Below are positions 7,805 to 13,430 of a DNA stretch of 13,481 nt, one piece after another; position 1 is the first letter of the stretch; each line of letters begins with the position of its first letter. The translations under genes and the position numbers were made by a program. The stretch lies in assembly GCA_007280315.1 (NCBI GenBank), contig QYQC01000190.1:1-13481 (forward strand). Direction: 5' to 3'. The notes beneath the pieces are model-generated. The model saw only the letters and a list, made by a program, of their open reading frames with translations, was not told the origin of the DNA and made no database searches. This DNA is from Betaproteobacteria bacterium. Lineage in GTDB: Bacteria > Pseudomonadota > Gammaproteobacteria > Burkholderiales > SG8-39.

Positions 7805-7851
7805 CGCGTCCCCGCGCTTTGTGCGCGGTTGTTGCACGCGAACATTTTTTT
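7805..7851 (+). terminator. Probable intrinsic terminator of the pilS-pilR-ampD operon
   Basis: A perfect 6-bp stem CCGCGC/GCGCGG (7812-7817 and 7823-7828, loop TTTGT) sits inside a second complementary pair CGCGT/ACGCG (7805-7809 and 7836-7840). Seven T residues follow at 7845-7851. It lies between ampD and the nrdA promoter, where a terminator is expected. The right-hand inner loop of 7 nt makes the outer stem uncertain. Confidence 0.6.
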
Positions 7852-7861
7852 CAAAAACTTC

Positions 7862-7890
7862 TTGCAAAATCAAAAGCGCATCACTAAAAT
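7862..7890 (+). promoter_or_regulatory. Probable sigma70 promoter of nrdAB
   Basis: A -35 box TTGCAA (7862-7867) and a -10 box TAAAAT (7885-7890) are separated by exactly 17 bp in an AT-rich stretch upstream of nrdA. An alternative downstream promoter would use TTGCGT (7894-7899) and TATATA or TATATT (from 7916-7918). Either choice is overlapped by the NrdR-like boxes. Confidence 0.6.
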
Positions 7891-7896
7891 TAGTTG
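7881..7896. promoter_or_regulatory. NrdR box 1 (upstream, imperfect)
   Basis: The core CTAAAATTAG (7884-7893) is a near-palindrome resembling the NrdR box (acaCwAtATaTwGtgt). It matches the outer C-T-A and A/T-G positions and overlaps the -10 box of the preferred promoter. Its centre is 31 bp from that of the second box, the spacing of about three helical turns typical of NrdR box pairs. Confidence 0.68.
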
Positions 7897-7911
7897 CGTA
7901 GCGGTAACGAG

Positions 7912-7927
7912 ATACTATATATTGTGG
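7912..7927. promoter_or_regulatory. NrdR box 2 (downstream, consensus core)
   Basis: The core CTATATATTG (7915-7924), followed by TGG, matches the central ten positions of the NrdR consensus. NrdR is a zinc-finger/ATP-cone repressor of ribonucleotide reductase genes that binds such paired sites when dATP is abundant. The location just downstream of the -10 box fits repression of nrdAB. The nrdR gene is not in this window. Confidence 0.8.
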
Positions 7928-7992
7928 TTGCGGTCGGAGAAAAGATTTGAGGTCAGCGACACAAATGCAGGGCGTTGTGCACTAGAACAACA

Positions 7993-7998
7993 GAGGGA
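7993..7998 (+). promoter_or_regulatory. Ribosome binding site of nrdA
   Basis: GAGGGA lies 8 nt before ATG 8007. It favours that codon over the in-frame TTG at 8001, which is only 2 nt away from it. Confidence 0.7.
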
Positions 7999-8006
7999 AA
8001 TTGCAT

Positions 8007-10880
8007 ATGCAGCTAGTCACCGAGTCACAACAAATGCCATCCGTGGCCGGTGCCAGTGTTGCTGAAGTGTCCGCAGTGAGTCAGTCTGTTCATCCCGATT
8101 ACCGTATCCTGCGCCGCAACGGCGCCGTGGTCGGTTTCGACGCTAGCAAGATTTCGGTAGCCATGACCAAGGCGTTTCTGGCAATCGAAGGTGGCCAAGG
8201 CGCGGCTTCGGCGCGCATTCGCGAATTGGTTGTCGCACTTACCGAAAACGTTGTCGCTGCCCTCGCGCGGCGGCAGCCCGGCGGCGGTACCTTCCATATT
8301 GAAGACATTCAGGATCAGGTCGAACTGGCGTTGATGCGATCGGGTGAGCACGAAGTGGCGCGCGCCTACGTGCTCTACCGCGAGGAACGAGCCAAGGCGC
8401 GAACCCTGGAGCAGGCCAAGCAGAAAGAAAAATCGGCGGCGCCCGAACTTCACGTGCTTGAGAACGGCGTAAGACGACCGATCAACCTGATCGCGCTCAA
8501 GAACCTGCTAAAAGCCTGCTGCGAAGGCTTGGGCGACGCCGTCGATCCGAGCATTATTTTCAGTGAAACGCTGAAAAATCTTTATGACGGCGTGCCGATC
8601 GAGGAAATTCGCAAATCTGCGATCCTGTCGGCACGTGCCTTGATCGAAAAAGATCCTGCCTATGGTTTTGTCACCGCGCGACTGCTGCTCAATACCATCC
8701 GCATCGAAATTCTGGGCGAGGAAGTCCCGCAGGCGCAGATGGCGAAGCGTTATGCAGAATATTTCCCGGCATTCATAAAACGTGGCATCGCTGCCGAACT
8801 GTTGGACGAGCGGCTGGCAAAATTCGATCTGGCGCGCCTGGGCAAGTCCCTGGATGCGACGCGCGACCTGAAATTCGGTTATCTTGGCCTGCAGACCCTT
8901 TATGACCGCTACTTTCTGCATGACCAGGGGCAACGCATCGAACTGCCGCAGGCTTTCTTTATGCGCGTCGCGATGGGGCTGGCTCTGAACGAGATTGACC
9001 GCGAGGCCCGCGCCATCGAGTTCTATCAGGTACTGTCGTCCTTCGATTTCATGAGTTCGACACCGACGCTGTTCAATTCGGGCACACTGCGCTCGCAATT
9101 GTCGAGTTGCTACCTGACCACGGTGGCTGACGATCTCGACGGCATCTACGAATCGATCAAAGACAACGCCTTGCTCGCCAAGTACGCTGGCGGCCTGGGC
9201 AACGACTGGACTCCGGTGCGCGCCTTGGGATCCCACATCAAAGGTACCAACGGCAAGTCGCAGGGCGTGGTTCCGTTCCTCAAGGTGGTCAACGATACCG
9301 CCGTGGCGGTGAACCAGGGTGGAAAACGCAAGGGTGCAGTGTGCGCCTACCTGGAAAGCTGGCATCTGGATATCGAGGAATTCCTCGAATTGAGAAAAAA
9401 CACCGGTGATGACCGTCGCCGCACCCACGACATGAACACGGCTAGTTGGATTCCGGATCTGTTCATGAAACGAGTGATGGACAACGGCGAGTGGACGCTG
9501 TTTTCGCCATCCGACTGCCCGGACCTGCACGACAAGTTCGGCAAGGAATTTGAGCAAGCGTACACGGCCTACGAGGAAAAAGCGGCTCGCGGCGAGCATA
9601 AGTTGTTTCGCAAAATCCCGGCGCTTCAGCTATGGCGCAAGATGCTCTCGATGTTGTTCGAGACCGGGCATCCCTGGATCACGTTCAAGGATCCGTGCAA
9701 CATCCGCTCGCCGCAGTCTCACGTCGGCGTGGTTCACAGTTCCAACCTGTGCACCGAGATCACGCTTAACACCAACGCGCAGGAAATCGCCGTTTGCAAT
9801 CTGGGTTCGGTGAATCTGGTCGCCCACCTTGTGACCGTTGACGGCACAGTCAAGCTCGATCACGCCAAGCTTCAACGCACCATCGCCATCGCGATGCGCA
9901 TGCTGGACAACGTGATCGACATCAACTATTACGCGGTCGGCAAGGCGCGCAATTCGAATCTAAAGCATCGCCCGGTAGGCATGGGCATCATGGGATTTCA
10001 GGATTGCCTGCACATGCTGCGCATCCCCTACGCGTCCAAGGAGGCGGTGGAGTTTGCCGATCGTTCCATGGAGGCGATCGCCTATTACGGCTATATGGCC
10101 TCAACCACGCTGGCCGAGGAGCGCGGTCGCTACTCTTCCTATCGTGGTTCATTGTGGGACCGCGGCATATTGCCGCAGGACACACTGGCCTTGTTGCGCG
10201 AGGAGCGCGGTGGCCATGTCGAAATTGACATGAGCGTGAGCATGGATTGGGACCGCGTGCGCGAGCGCATAAAGCAGCACGGCATGCGCAACTCCAACTG
10301 CATCGCCATTGCGCCGACCGCCACTATCGCCAATATCATCGGCGTATCCGCTTCGATCGAACCGACCTACCAGAACCTGTACGTGAAATCCAACCTGTCG
10401 GGCGAATTCACCGTGGTTAACGAATATCTGGTAAACGATCTGAAGCGGCTGGGCCTGTGGGACGAAGTAATGATCGCCGATCTGAAGTATTTCGATGGCA
10501 ATCTGGCGAAAATAGACCGCGTGCCGGCCGAACTGCGCAGTCTGTATGCCACCGCATTCGAAGTCGAACCGTCCTGGTTGGTCGAAGCCGCGGCGCGGCG
10601 GCAGAAGTGGATCGATCAGTCGCAGTCGCTCAATATTTACATGGGCGGCGCCTCGGGAAAACGGCTGGACGATACCTACAAGCTCGCCTGGAAGCGCGGT
10701 CTGAAAACGACCTATTACTTGCGTTCGATGGGCGCAACCCACGCAGAAAAATCGACGGTAAAGGCGGGACAGTTAAACGCGGTGCCAGAAGGTGGCATGC
10801 CCGCTGCAGCCAGGAATACCGAAGCAACCGAGGCGAAGTTTTGCTCGATCGACGATCCGGAATGCGAGGCCTGCCAGTAA
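8007..10880 (+). CDS. nrdA: Ribonucleoside-diphosphate reductase class Ia, alpha subunit
   Basis: A 957-residue catalytic subunit that reduces ribonucleoside diphosphates to deoxy forms. Residues about 30-128 form an N-terminal ATP cone (activity site). Residues about 148-235 look like a second, degenerate cone, as in the similarly long Pseudomonas aeruginosa NrdA (about 963), whereas Escherichia coli NrdA has about 760. The catalytic core shows C368 (SSCYL), N580/C582/E584 in SNLCTEI (radical cysteine and partners), C597 in AVCNLGS (second redox cysteine) and Y903/Y904 in KTTYYLR for radical transfer. The C-terminal tail carries the shuttle pair C953 and C956 (ECEACQ). All key residues are present, so the enzyme should be active. 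nrdB follows after 21 bp. Expression is probably repressed by NrdR. Confidence 0.96.
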   Translation: MQLVTESQQMPSVAGASVAEVSAVSQSVHPDYRILRRNGAVVGFDASKISVAMTKAFLAIEGGQGAASARIRELVVALTENVVAALARRQPGGGTFHIEDIQDQVELALMRSGEHEVARAYVLYREERAKARTLEQAKQKEKSAAPELHVLENGVRRPINLIALKNLLKACCEGLGDAVDPSIIFSETLKNLYDGVPIEEIRKSAILSARALIEKDPAYGFVTARLLLNTIRIEILGEEVPQAQMAKRYAEYFPAFIKRGIAAELLDERLAKFDLARLGKSLDATRDLKFGYLGLQTLYDRYFLHDQGQRIELPQAFFMRVAMGLALNEIDREARAIEFYQVLSSFDFMSSTPTLFNSGTLRSQLSSCYLTTVADDLDGIYESIKDNALLAKYAGGLGNDWTPVRALGSHIKGTNGKSQGVVPFLKVVNDTAVAVNQGGKRKGAVCAYLESWHLDIEEFLELRKNTGDDRRRTHDMNTASWIPDLFMKRVMDNGEWTLFSPSDCPDLHDKFGKEFEQAYTAYEEKAARGEHKLFRKIPALQLWRKMLSMLFETGHPWITFKDPCNIRSPQSHVGVVHSSNLCTEITLNTNAQEIAVCNLGSVNLVAHLVTVDGTVKLDHAKLQRTIAIAMRMLDNVIDINYYAVGKARNSNLKHRPVGMGIMGFQDCLHMLRIPYASKEAVEFADRSMEAIAYYGYMASTTLAEERGRYSSYRGSLWDRGILPQDTLALLREERGGHVEIDMSVSMDWDRVRERIKQHGMRNSNCIAIAPTATIANIIGVSASIEPTYQNLYVKSNLSGEFTVVNEYLVNDLKRLGLWDEVMIADLKYFDGNLAKIDRVPAELRSLYATAFEVEPSWLVEAAARRQKWIDQSQSLNIYMGGASGKRLDDTYKLAWKRGLKTTYYLRSMGATHAEKSTVKAGQLNAVPEGGMPAAARNTEATEAKFCSIDDPECEACQ

Positions 10881-10901
10881 TTTGGCAGGAACAGAAGAGA
10901 A

Positions 10902-12080
10902 ATGAACGTGCTTAATTTTGAAGATGACGCAGGCGTCCCATCGATCCCAGGCCTGGGAATGCAGGCGGTGCGCGGATTCATGCCCGCATCGCCGGCTCCT
11001 GCGGCGACGCGGCAGGAGCGCAAGACAGAGCAAATCGCCGGGGCGGCGAGCGCGGAAGAGCTGCGCCGCATCCGCGTGGAGGACAAGCGCATCATCAACG
11101 GGCGCACCGACGTCAACCAGCTGGTTCCGTTTAAGTACAAATGGGCGTGGGAGAAGTATCTGTCCGCCTGCGCCAATCATTGGATGCCGCAGGAAATCAA
11201 TATGAGCCGCGACATCGCAACGTGGAAGGATCCGAACGGTCTGACCGAGGACGAACGCCGCATAGTGACGCGCAACCTCGGATTTTTCGTGACCGCCGAT
11301 TCGCTTGCCGCAAACAACATCGTGCTCGGGACCTACCGTCACATCAGTGCGCCGGAATGCCGGCAATATCTGCTGCGCCAGGCGTTTGAAGAGGCGATCC
11401 ATACACACGCCTACCAATATATCGTCGAGAGCCTCGGTCTGGAAGAAGGTGAAGTGTTCAATGCCTACCACGAGATTGGAAGCATCCGGGACAAGGACGA
11501 GTTTCTGATCCCGTTCATCGACACGCTCACCGACCCCTCGTTCAAGACCGGTACATCCGAGGCCGATCAGCAGCTGCTCAAGAGCCTGATTGTGTTTGCG
11601 TGCATCATGGAAGGGCTGTTTTTCTACGTCGGTTTTGCGCAGATCCTCGCCATGGGGCGACAGAACAAAATGACCGGCGCCGCGGAGCAGTACCAGTATA
11701 TTCTGCGCGACGAGTCAATGCACTGCAATTTCGGCATCGATCTGATCAACCAGATAAAAATGGAAAACCCCCATCTGTGGACGCCGGCTTTCCGCGAGGA
11801 AATTCAGGGTTATATGAAAACGGCGGTCGAACTCGAGTACCGCTATGCCGAGGACACGATGCCGCGCGGCGTGCTCGGGCTGAATGCGCCGATGTTCAAG
11901 GAATATCTGCGCTATATCGCCAATCGGCGTTGCCAGCAAATCGGTGTGGATCAGCTGTATCCCGGAGCAAGCAATCCTTTCCCCTGGATGAGCGAAATGA
12001 CCGATCTGAAAAAAGAGCGCAATTTCTTTGAAACACGGGTTATCGAGTATCAGACCGGAGGCGCACTCAGTTGGGACTAG
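10902..12080 (+). CDS. nrdB: Ribonucleoside-diphosphate reductase class Ia, beta subunit
   Basis: A 392-residue radical-generating subunit. Comparison with the Escherichia coli protein places the di-iron ligands at D133 (TADS), E164 and H167 (EAIHTHAY), E237 (CIMEGLFF), E271 and H274 (RDESMH). Tyrosine Y171 keeps the E-x2-H-x3-Y spacing of the radical tyrosine Y122 of E. coli, so this is a normal Tyr-radical class Ia protein and not an Ic-type Phe variant. The C-terminal tail (about 376-392), with Y383 and ending in GGALSWD, is the expected flexible part that binds NrdA and carries the radical. About 70 N-terminal residues precede the conserved fold and look partly disordered (proline/alanine-rich). 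ATG 10902 follows AGAAGAGA at 10893-10900. It is surely cotranscribed with nrdA. Confidence 0.96.
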   Translation: MNVLNFEDDAGVPSIPGLGMQAVRGFMPASPAPAATRQERKTEQIAGAASAEELRRIRVEDKRIINGRTDVNQLVPFKYKWAWEKYLSACANHWMPQEINMSRDIATWKDPNGLTEDERRIVTRNLGFFVTADSLAANNIVLGTYRHISAPECRQYLLRQAFEEAIHTHAYQYIVESLGLEEGEVFNAYHEIGSIRDKDEFLIPFIDTLTDPSFKTGTSEADQQLLKSLIVFACIMEGLFFYVGFAQILAMGRQNKMTGAAEQYQYILRDESMHCNFGIDLINQIKMENPHLWTPAFREEIQGYMKTAVELEYRYAEDTMPRGVLGLNAPMFKEYLRYIANRRCQQIGVDQLYPGASNPFPWMSEMTDLKKERNFFETRVIEYQTGGALSWD

Positions 12081-12107
12081 AACAACGCATGCTGTCTGTG
12101 TCGAGCC

Positions 12108-12114
12108 GAGGTGA
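12108..12114 (+). promoter_or_regulatory. Ribosome binding site deciding the DUF2442 start
   Basis: GAGGTGA overlaps the possible GTG start at 12111 and leaves its GAGG core 5 nt before ATG 12117. The ATG is therefore preferred and the GTG is probably part of the binding site. Confidence 0.55.
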
Positions 12115-12116
12115 AC

Positions 12117-12365
12117 ATGGGTAAGTTGACCGAATTTCGGGCGGGAAGCGATTACAGCTTGTGGCTGCGCTTCGATGACGGCCTTGAAGGCAGCGTGTTT
12201 CTCGGAAATTTGCTCGAGATCAGCGCGTTCAGGTCGTGGCGCGACCAGGATCAGTTTCGCCGTGTGGCAATCGATCCTTCGGCAATGACTTTGGTTTGGG
12301 ATGGCGGGATCGAGCTTGACCCTGCCGTCTTGTATCGTGACCTGCTGGAGCGCAAGGCCGCATGA
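12117..12365 (+). CDS. DUF2442 domain protein
   Basis: An 82-residue protein covering the whole DUF2442 fold: a tyrosine-leucine strand (DYSLWLRFDDG), a hydrophobic FLGNLLEI segment, DQFRRVAID, TLVWDGGIELDP and a final LYRDLLE helix. The function of this small domain is unknown; family members are often encoded beside DUF4160 proteins or in toxin-antitoxin-like pairs, but no partner is seen here. It begins 36 bp after the nrdB stop on the same strand with a good ribosome binding site, so it may be cotranscribed with nrdAB. A role linked to ribonucleotide reductase would be speculation. Confidence 0.8.
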   Translation: MGKLTEFRAGSDYSLWLRFDDGLEGSVFLGNLLEISAFRSWRDQDQFRRVAIDPSAMTLVWDGGIELDPAVLYRDLLERKAA

Positions 12366-12425
12366 GGCTTGCGCGCGTGCAGGTGAAGAATTCGGTTGGC
12401 TGGGGTGCGCCTCAGTCAGCTGGAT

Positions 12426-12450
12426 AATCCGGGCTGGTGCAGCCGGGTTT
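12426..12450 (+). terminator. Terminator-like hairpin after the nrdAB-DUF2442 genes
   Basis: A perfect core stem GGCTG/CAGCC (12432-12436 and 12440-12444, loop GTG) extends outwards through two mismatches to CC/GG and AA/TT, ending in TTT at 12448-12450. A looser T-rich stretch follows at 12460-12468. It lies 60 bp after the DUF2442 stop and ahead of the histone-like gene, so it may end the nrd transcript. It could instead be part of the histone leader, since GATAAT at 12423-12428 resembles a -10 box, though no fitting -35 was found. Confidence 0.45.
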
Positions 12451-12491
12451 GCAGTAGTTGTTTTTCTTTAACCTGAAGAAGGAGCTTTACC

Positions 12492-12845
12492 ATGGCAACG
12501 AAGAAAAAAGCGAAAAAAGCAGCTAAAAAACCGGCTAAAAAAGCCAAAAAGAAGAGGGCAGTAGCTAAGAAGCCTGCAAAAAAGAAAGCGGCCAAGAAAA
12601 AGGCCGCCAAGAAAAAGCCTGCGAAAAAAAAAGCGGCTAAAAAAAAGCCAGCTAAAAAGGCCAAAAAGCCAGCCGCCAAAAAGAAAGCGGCAAAAAAAAA
12701 GGCTAAACCTGCTGTGAAACCGGCGAAGCCGGCAGCACGTTCGATGACGGTGTCAGTAGCCCCATCGACTGCGGCGACGCCAGGGGCGAAAACCGCCCTG
12801 AATCCAGCAGCTGCTTGGCCTTTTCCAACAGGCTCAAGGCCTTAG
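12492..12845 (+). CDS. Histone H1-like lysine/alanine-rich DNA-binding protein
   Basis: A 117-residue very basic protein. Residues 4-80 consist of irregular repeats of KKAAKK, KKPAKK and AAKKK units, like the C-terminal domain of eukaryotic histone H1 and bacterial AlgP/HctB-type proteins, which bind DNA without sequence specificity and help to compact the nucleoid. Residues 83-117 change sharply to a neutral tail (TVSVAPSTAATPG then LNPAAAWPFPTGSRP); the aromatic-proline end looks deliberate and may be a conserved family tail. ATG 12492 has a strong site AAGGAG (12479-12484) with 7-nt spacing. The coding DNA contains runs of 9 A (12624-12632), 8 A (12639-12646) and 9 A (12692-12700), which are prone to slippage. 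The gene seems to be transcribed alone. Confidence 0.88.
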   Translation: MATKKKAKKAAKKPAKKAKKKRAVAKKPAKKKAAKKKAAKKKPAKKKAAKKKPAKKAKKPAAKKKAAKKKAKPAVKPAKPAARSMTVSVAPSTAATPGAKTALNPAAAWPFPTGSRP

Positions 12846-12856
12846 CGTAGGTAAGG

Positions 12857-12903
12857 ATGTCTCGCGGTCAGCCTAGCGAAAGCGAAGGCTGTACCGCGGA
12901 CAT
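12857..12903 (+). terminator. Long imperfect hairpin after the histone-like gene
   Basis: The arms 12857-12874 and 12886-12903 pair over 17 bp (ATGTC, CGCGGT and CAGCCT with their complements) with one single-base bulge on each side. The apex can close as GC-GAAA-GC, a GNRA-type tetraloop. It begins 11 nt after the stop codon of the histone-like gene. No T run follows, so it may be a 3' stabiliser or a Rho-related end, or act as a bidirectional structure, and not be a classical intrinsic terminator. Confidence 0.5.
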
Positions 12904-13086
12904 TCGCCCTAAGCTGAATTGTTCCCGGCTGCGTCATCCGCTTCTTTCATGGGATCGCAGGTAATGCGGCCGGGATCGTTTCTTGAGCAGGCCTAAGCCT
13001 GTGACTAGATTGCCTGAAGTCTGGGGCGACGTCAATTTTGGGTTTAGGCTGTTTTATTGCACCGCAACAATTTGTGCCGACTGTGC

Positions 13087-13115
13087 TTGACATAATTCAA
13101 AGTATTCAATAGAAT
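13087..13115 (+). promoter_or_regulatory. Near-consensus sigma70 promoter with overlapping palindrome
   Basis: A perfect -35 box TTGACA (13087-13092), a 17-bp spacer and a -10 box TAGAAT (13110-13115, five of six consensus bases) make this the best promoter in the window. Transcription should start near 13122. An inverted repeat TATTC-aata-GAATA (13103-13116) covers the -10 region, and ATTCAA occurs twice at 9-bp spacing (13095 and 13104), which could be an operator. It points towards the gene starting at 13431, about 310 nt away, or to an RNA gene between. Confidence 0.72.
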
Positions 13116-13203
13116 AGCATTTATTGCACTACATCACGTCTGTATCCACCACGAAGCCGGCTGTTAGTTGCGCTAGGTTTTGGTCGTAGTTTCTTTTAGT
13201 TCG

Positions 13204-13225
13204 AACGGCACTTTAACAAGCCGTT
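13204..13225 (+). other. Hairpin in the 13.1-13.4 kb leader
   Basis: AACGGC (13204-13209) and GCCGTT (13220-13225) form a perfect 6-bp stem with a 10-nt loop. It lies about 80 nt after the predicted transcription start and has no T run after it. It is one of three inverted repeats in this leader. Confidence 0.4.
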
Positions 13226-13248
13226 TCAAGTAACTAGATTTTGAAAGA

Positions 13249-13308
13249 ATTTGCGCAGAACGGTGTGTTTGTTTCGCGTGTCTCCGCCTGCAAGCGAGTC
13301 GCGCAAAT
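13249..13308 (+). other. Long-range inverted repeat in the leader
   Basis: ATTTGCGC (13249-13256) and GCGCAAAT (13301-13308) are perfect 8-bp complements separated by 44 nt. If transcribed from 13087-13115 they could close a domain of an untranslated leader or small RNA. Confidence 0.4.
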
Positions 13309-13322
13309 CAAACGGACTTGGC

Positions 13323-13367
13323 AGCAAGGGCGATCATAGCGGCTATTATGCCGAGGTCGCCTCTGCT
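13323..13367 (+). other. Two-part stem-loop in the leader of the right-edge gene
   Basis: The outer arms 13323-13333 and 13357-13367 pair at 10 of 11 positions, counting one G-U pair and one A-C mismatch. An inner stem CGGC/GCCG (13340-13343 and 13350-13353) has the loop TATTAT. The element ends 64 nt before the start codon at 13431. It is too weakly supported to name a riboswitch class and lacks a T run. Confidence 0.42.
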
Positions 13368-13417
13368 ATTGGGTTGCGAAACGATTTGAAACAGTGCGTT
13401 TGGCGTATTCATTTGGT

Positions 13418-13424
13418 AAGGAGG
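13418..13424 (+). promoter_or_regulatory. Strong ribosome binding site of the right-edge gene
   Basis: AAGGAGG, a full Shine-Dalgarno match, stands 6 nt before ATG 13431. It is the main reason for accepting the short frame at the edge as a gene. Confidence 0.75.
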
Positions 13425-13430
13425 CAGCAC

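Larger units (their letters stand above)
12846..13430. other. Gene-free region of 585 bases with regulatory and RNA-like structure
   Basis: No convincing coding frame, tRNA or rRNA was seen. The left part carries a long imperfect hairpin (12857-12903), a spaced pair CCCGGC (12924-12929) and GCCGGG (12968-12973), and a small perfect hairpin CAGGC/GCCTG (12988-13001). The middle (about 13040-13260) is clearly more AT-rich than the neighbouring genes and includes a near-consensus promoter at 13087-13115 and a 10-bp direct repeat TTTATTGCAC at 13053-13062 and 13120-13129. The right part has several self-complementary segments and ends in a strong ribosome binding site. Confidence 0.7.

Noticed and set aside
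8508..9599. A 363-codon open frame on the minus strand inside nrdA
   Set aside because: It is wholly antisense to a conserved catalytic subunit, has no recognisable domain, and is explained by GC-rich codon bias that removes stops on the opposite strand.
7981..12086. ACTAGAACAAC present both before nrdA (7981-7991) and at the nrdB end (12076-12086)
   Set aside because: An 11-base match is expected several times by chance in a window of this size, and the second copy includes the nrdB stop codon; it does not show mobility of the operon.
12117..12365. Toxin-antitoxin module built on the DUF2442 gene
   Set aside because: No partner frame is adjacent on either side; nrdB ends upstream and the next gene is the histone-like one after 126 bp.
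12416..12679. Minus-strand frame reading as a phenylalanine/alanine/leucine-rich membrane-like protein
   Set aside because: It is the mirror image of the lysine/alanine codon repeats of the histone-like gene, in which AAA/AAG become TTT/CTT; the plus strand has the strong ribosome binding site.
12500..12720. Short direct repeats in the A-rich stretch considered as a CRISPR or tandem satellite
   Set aside because: The repeats are irregular codon-level repeats of KKAAKK/KKPAKK units without unique spacers.
13140..13149. TGTATCCAC resembling a DnaA box
   Set aside because: It is a single copy with mismatches to TTATCCACA, with no cluster and no dnaA or origin-like neighbourhood.
13318..13331. 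TTGGCAG resembling the -24 part of a sigma54 promoter, of interest because PilR is encoded nearby
   Set aside because: No GC pair stands at the required -12 spacing, so the match is incomplete.
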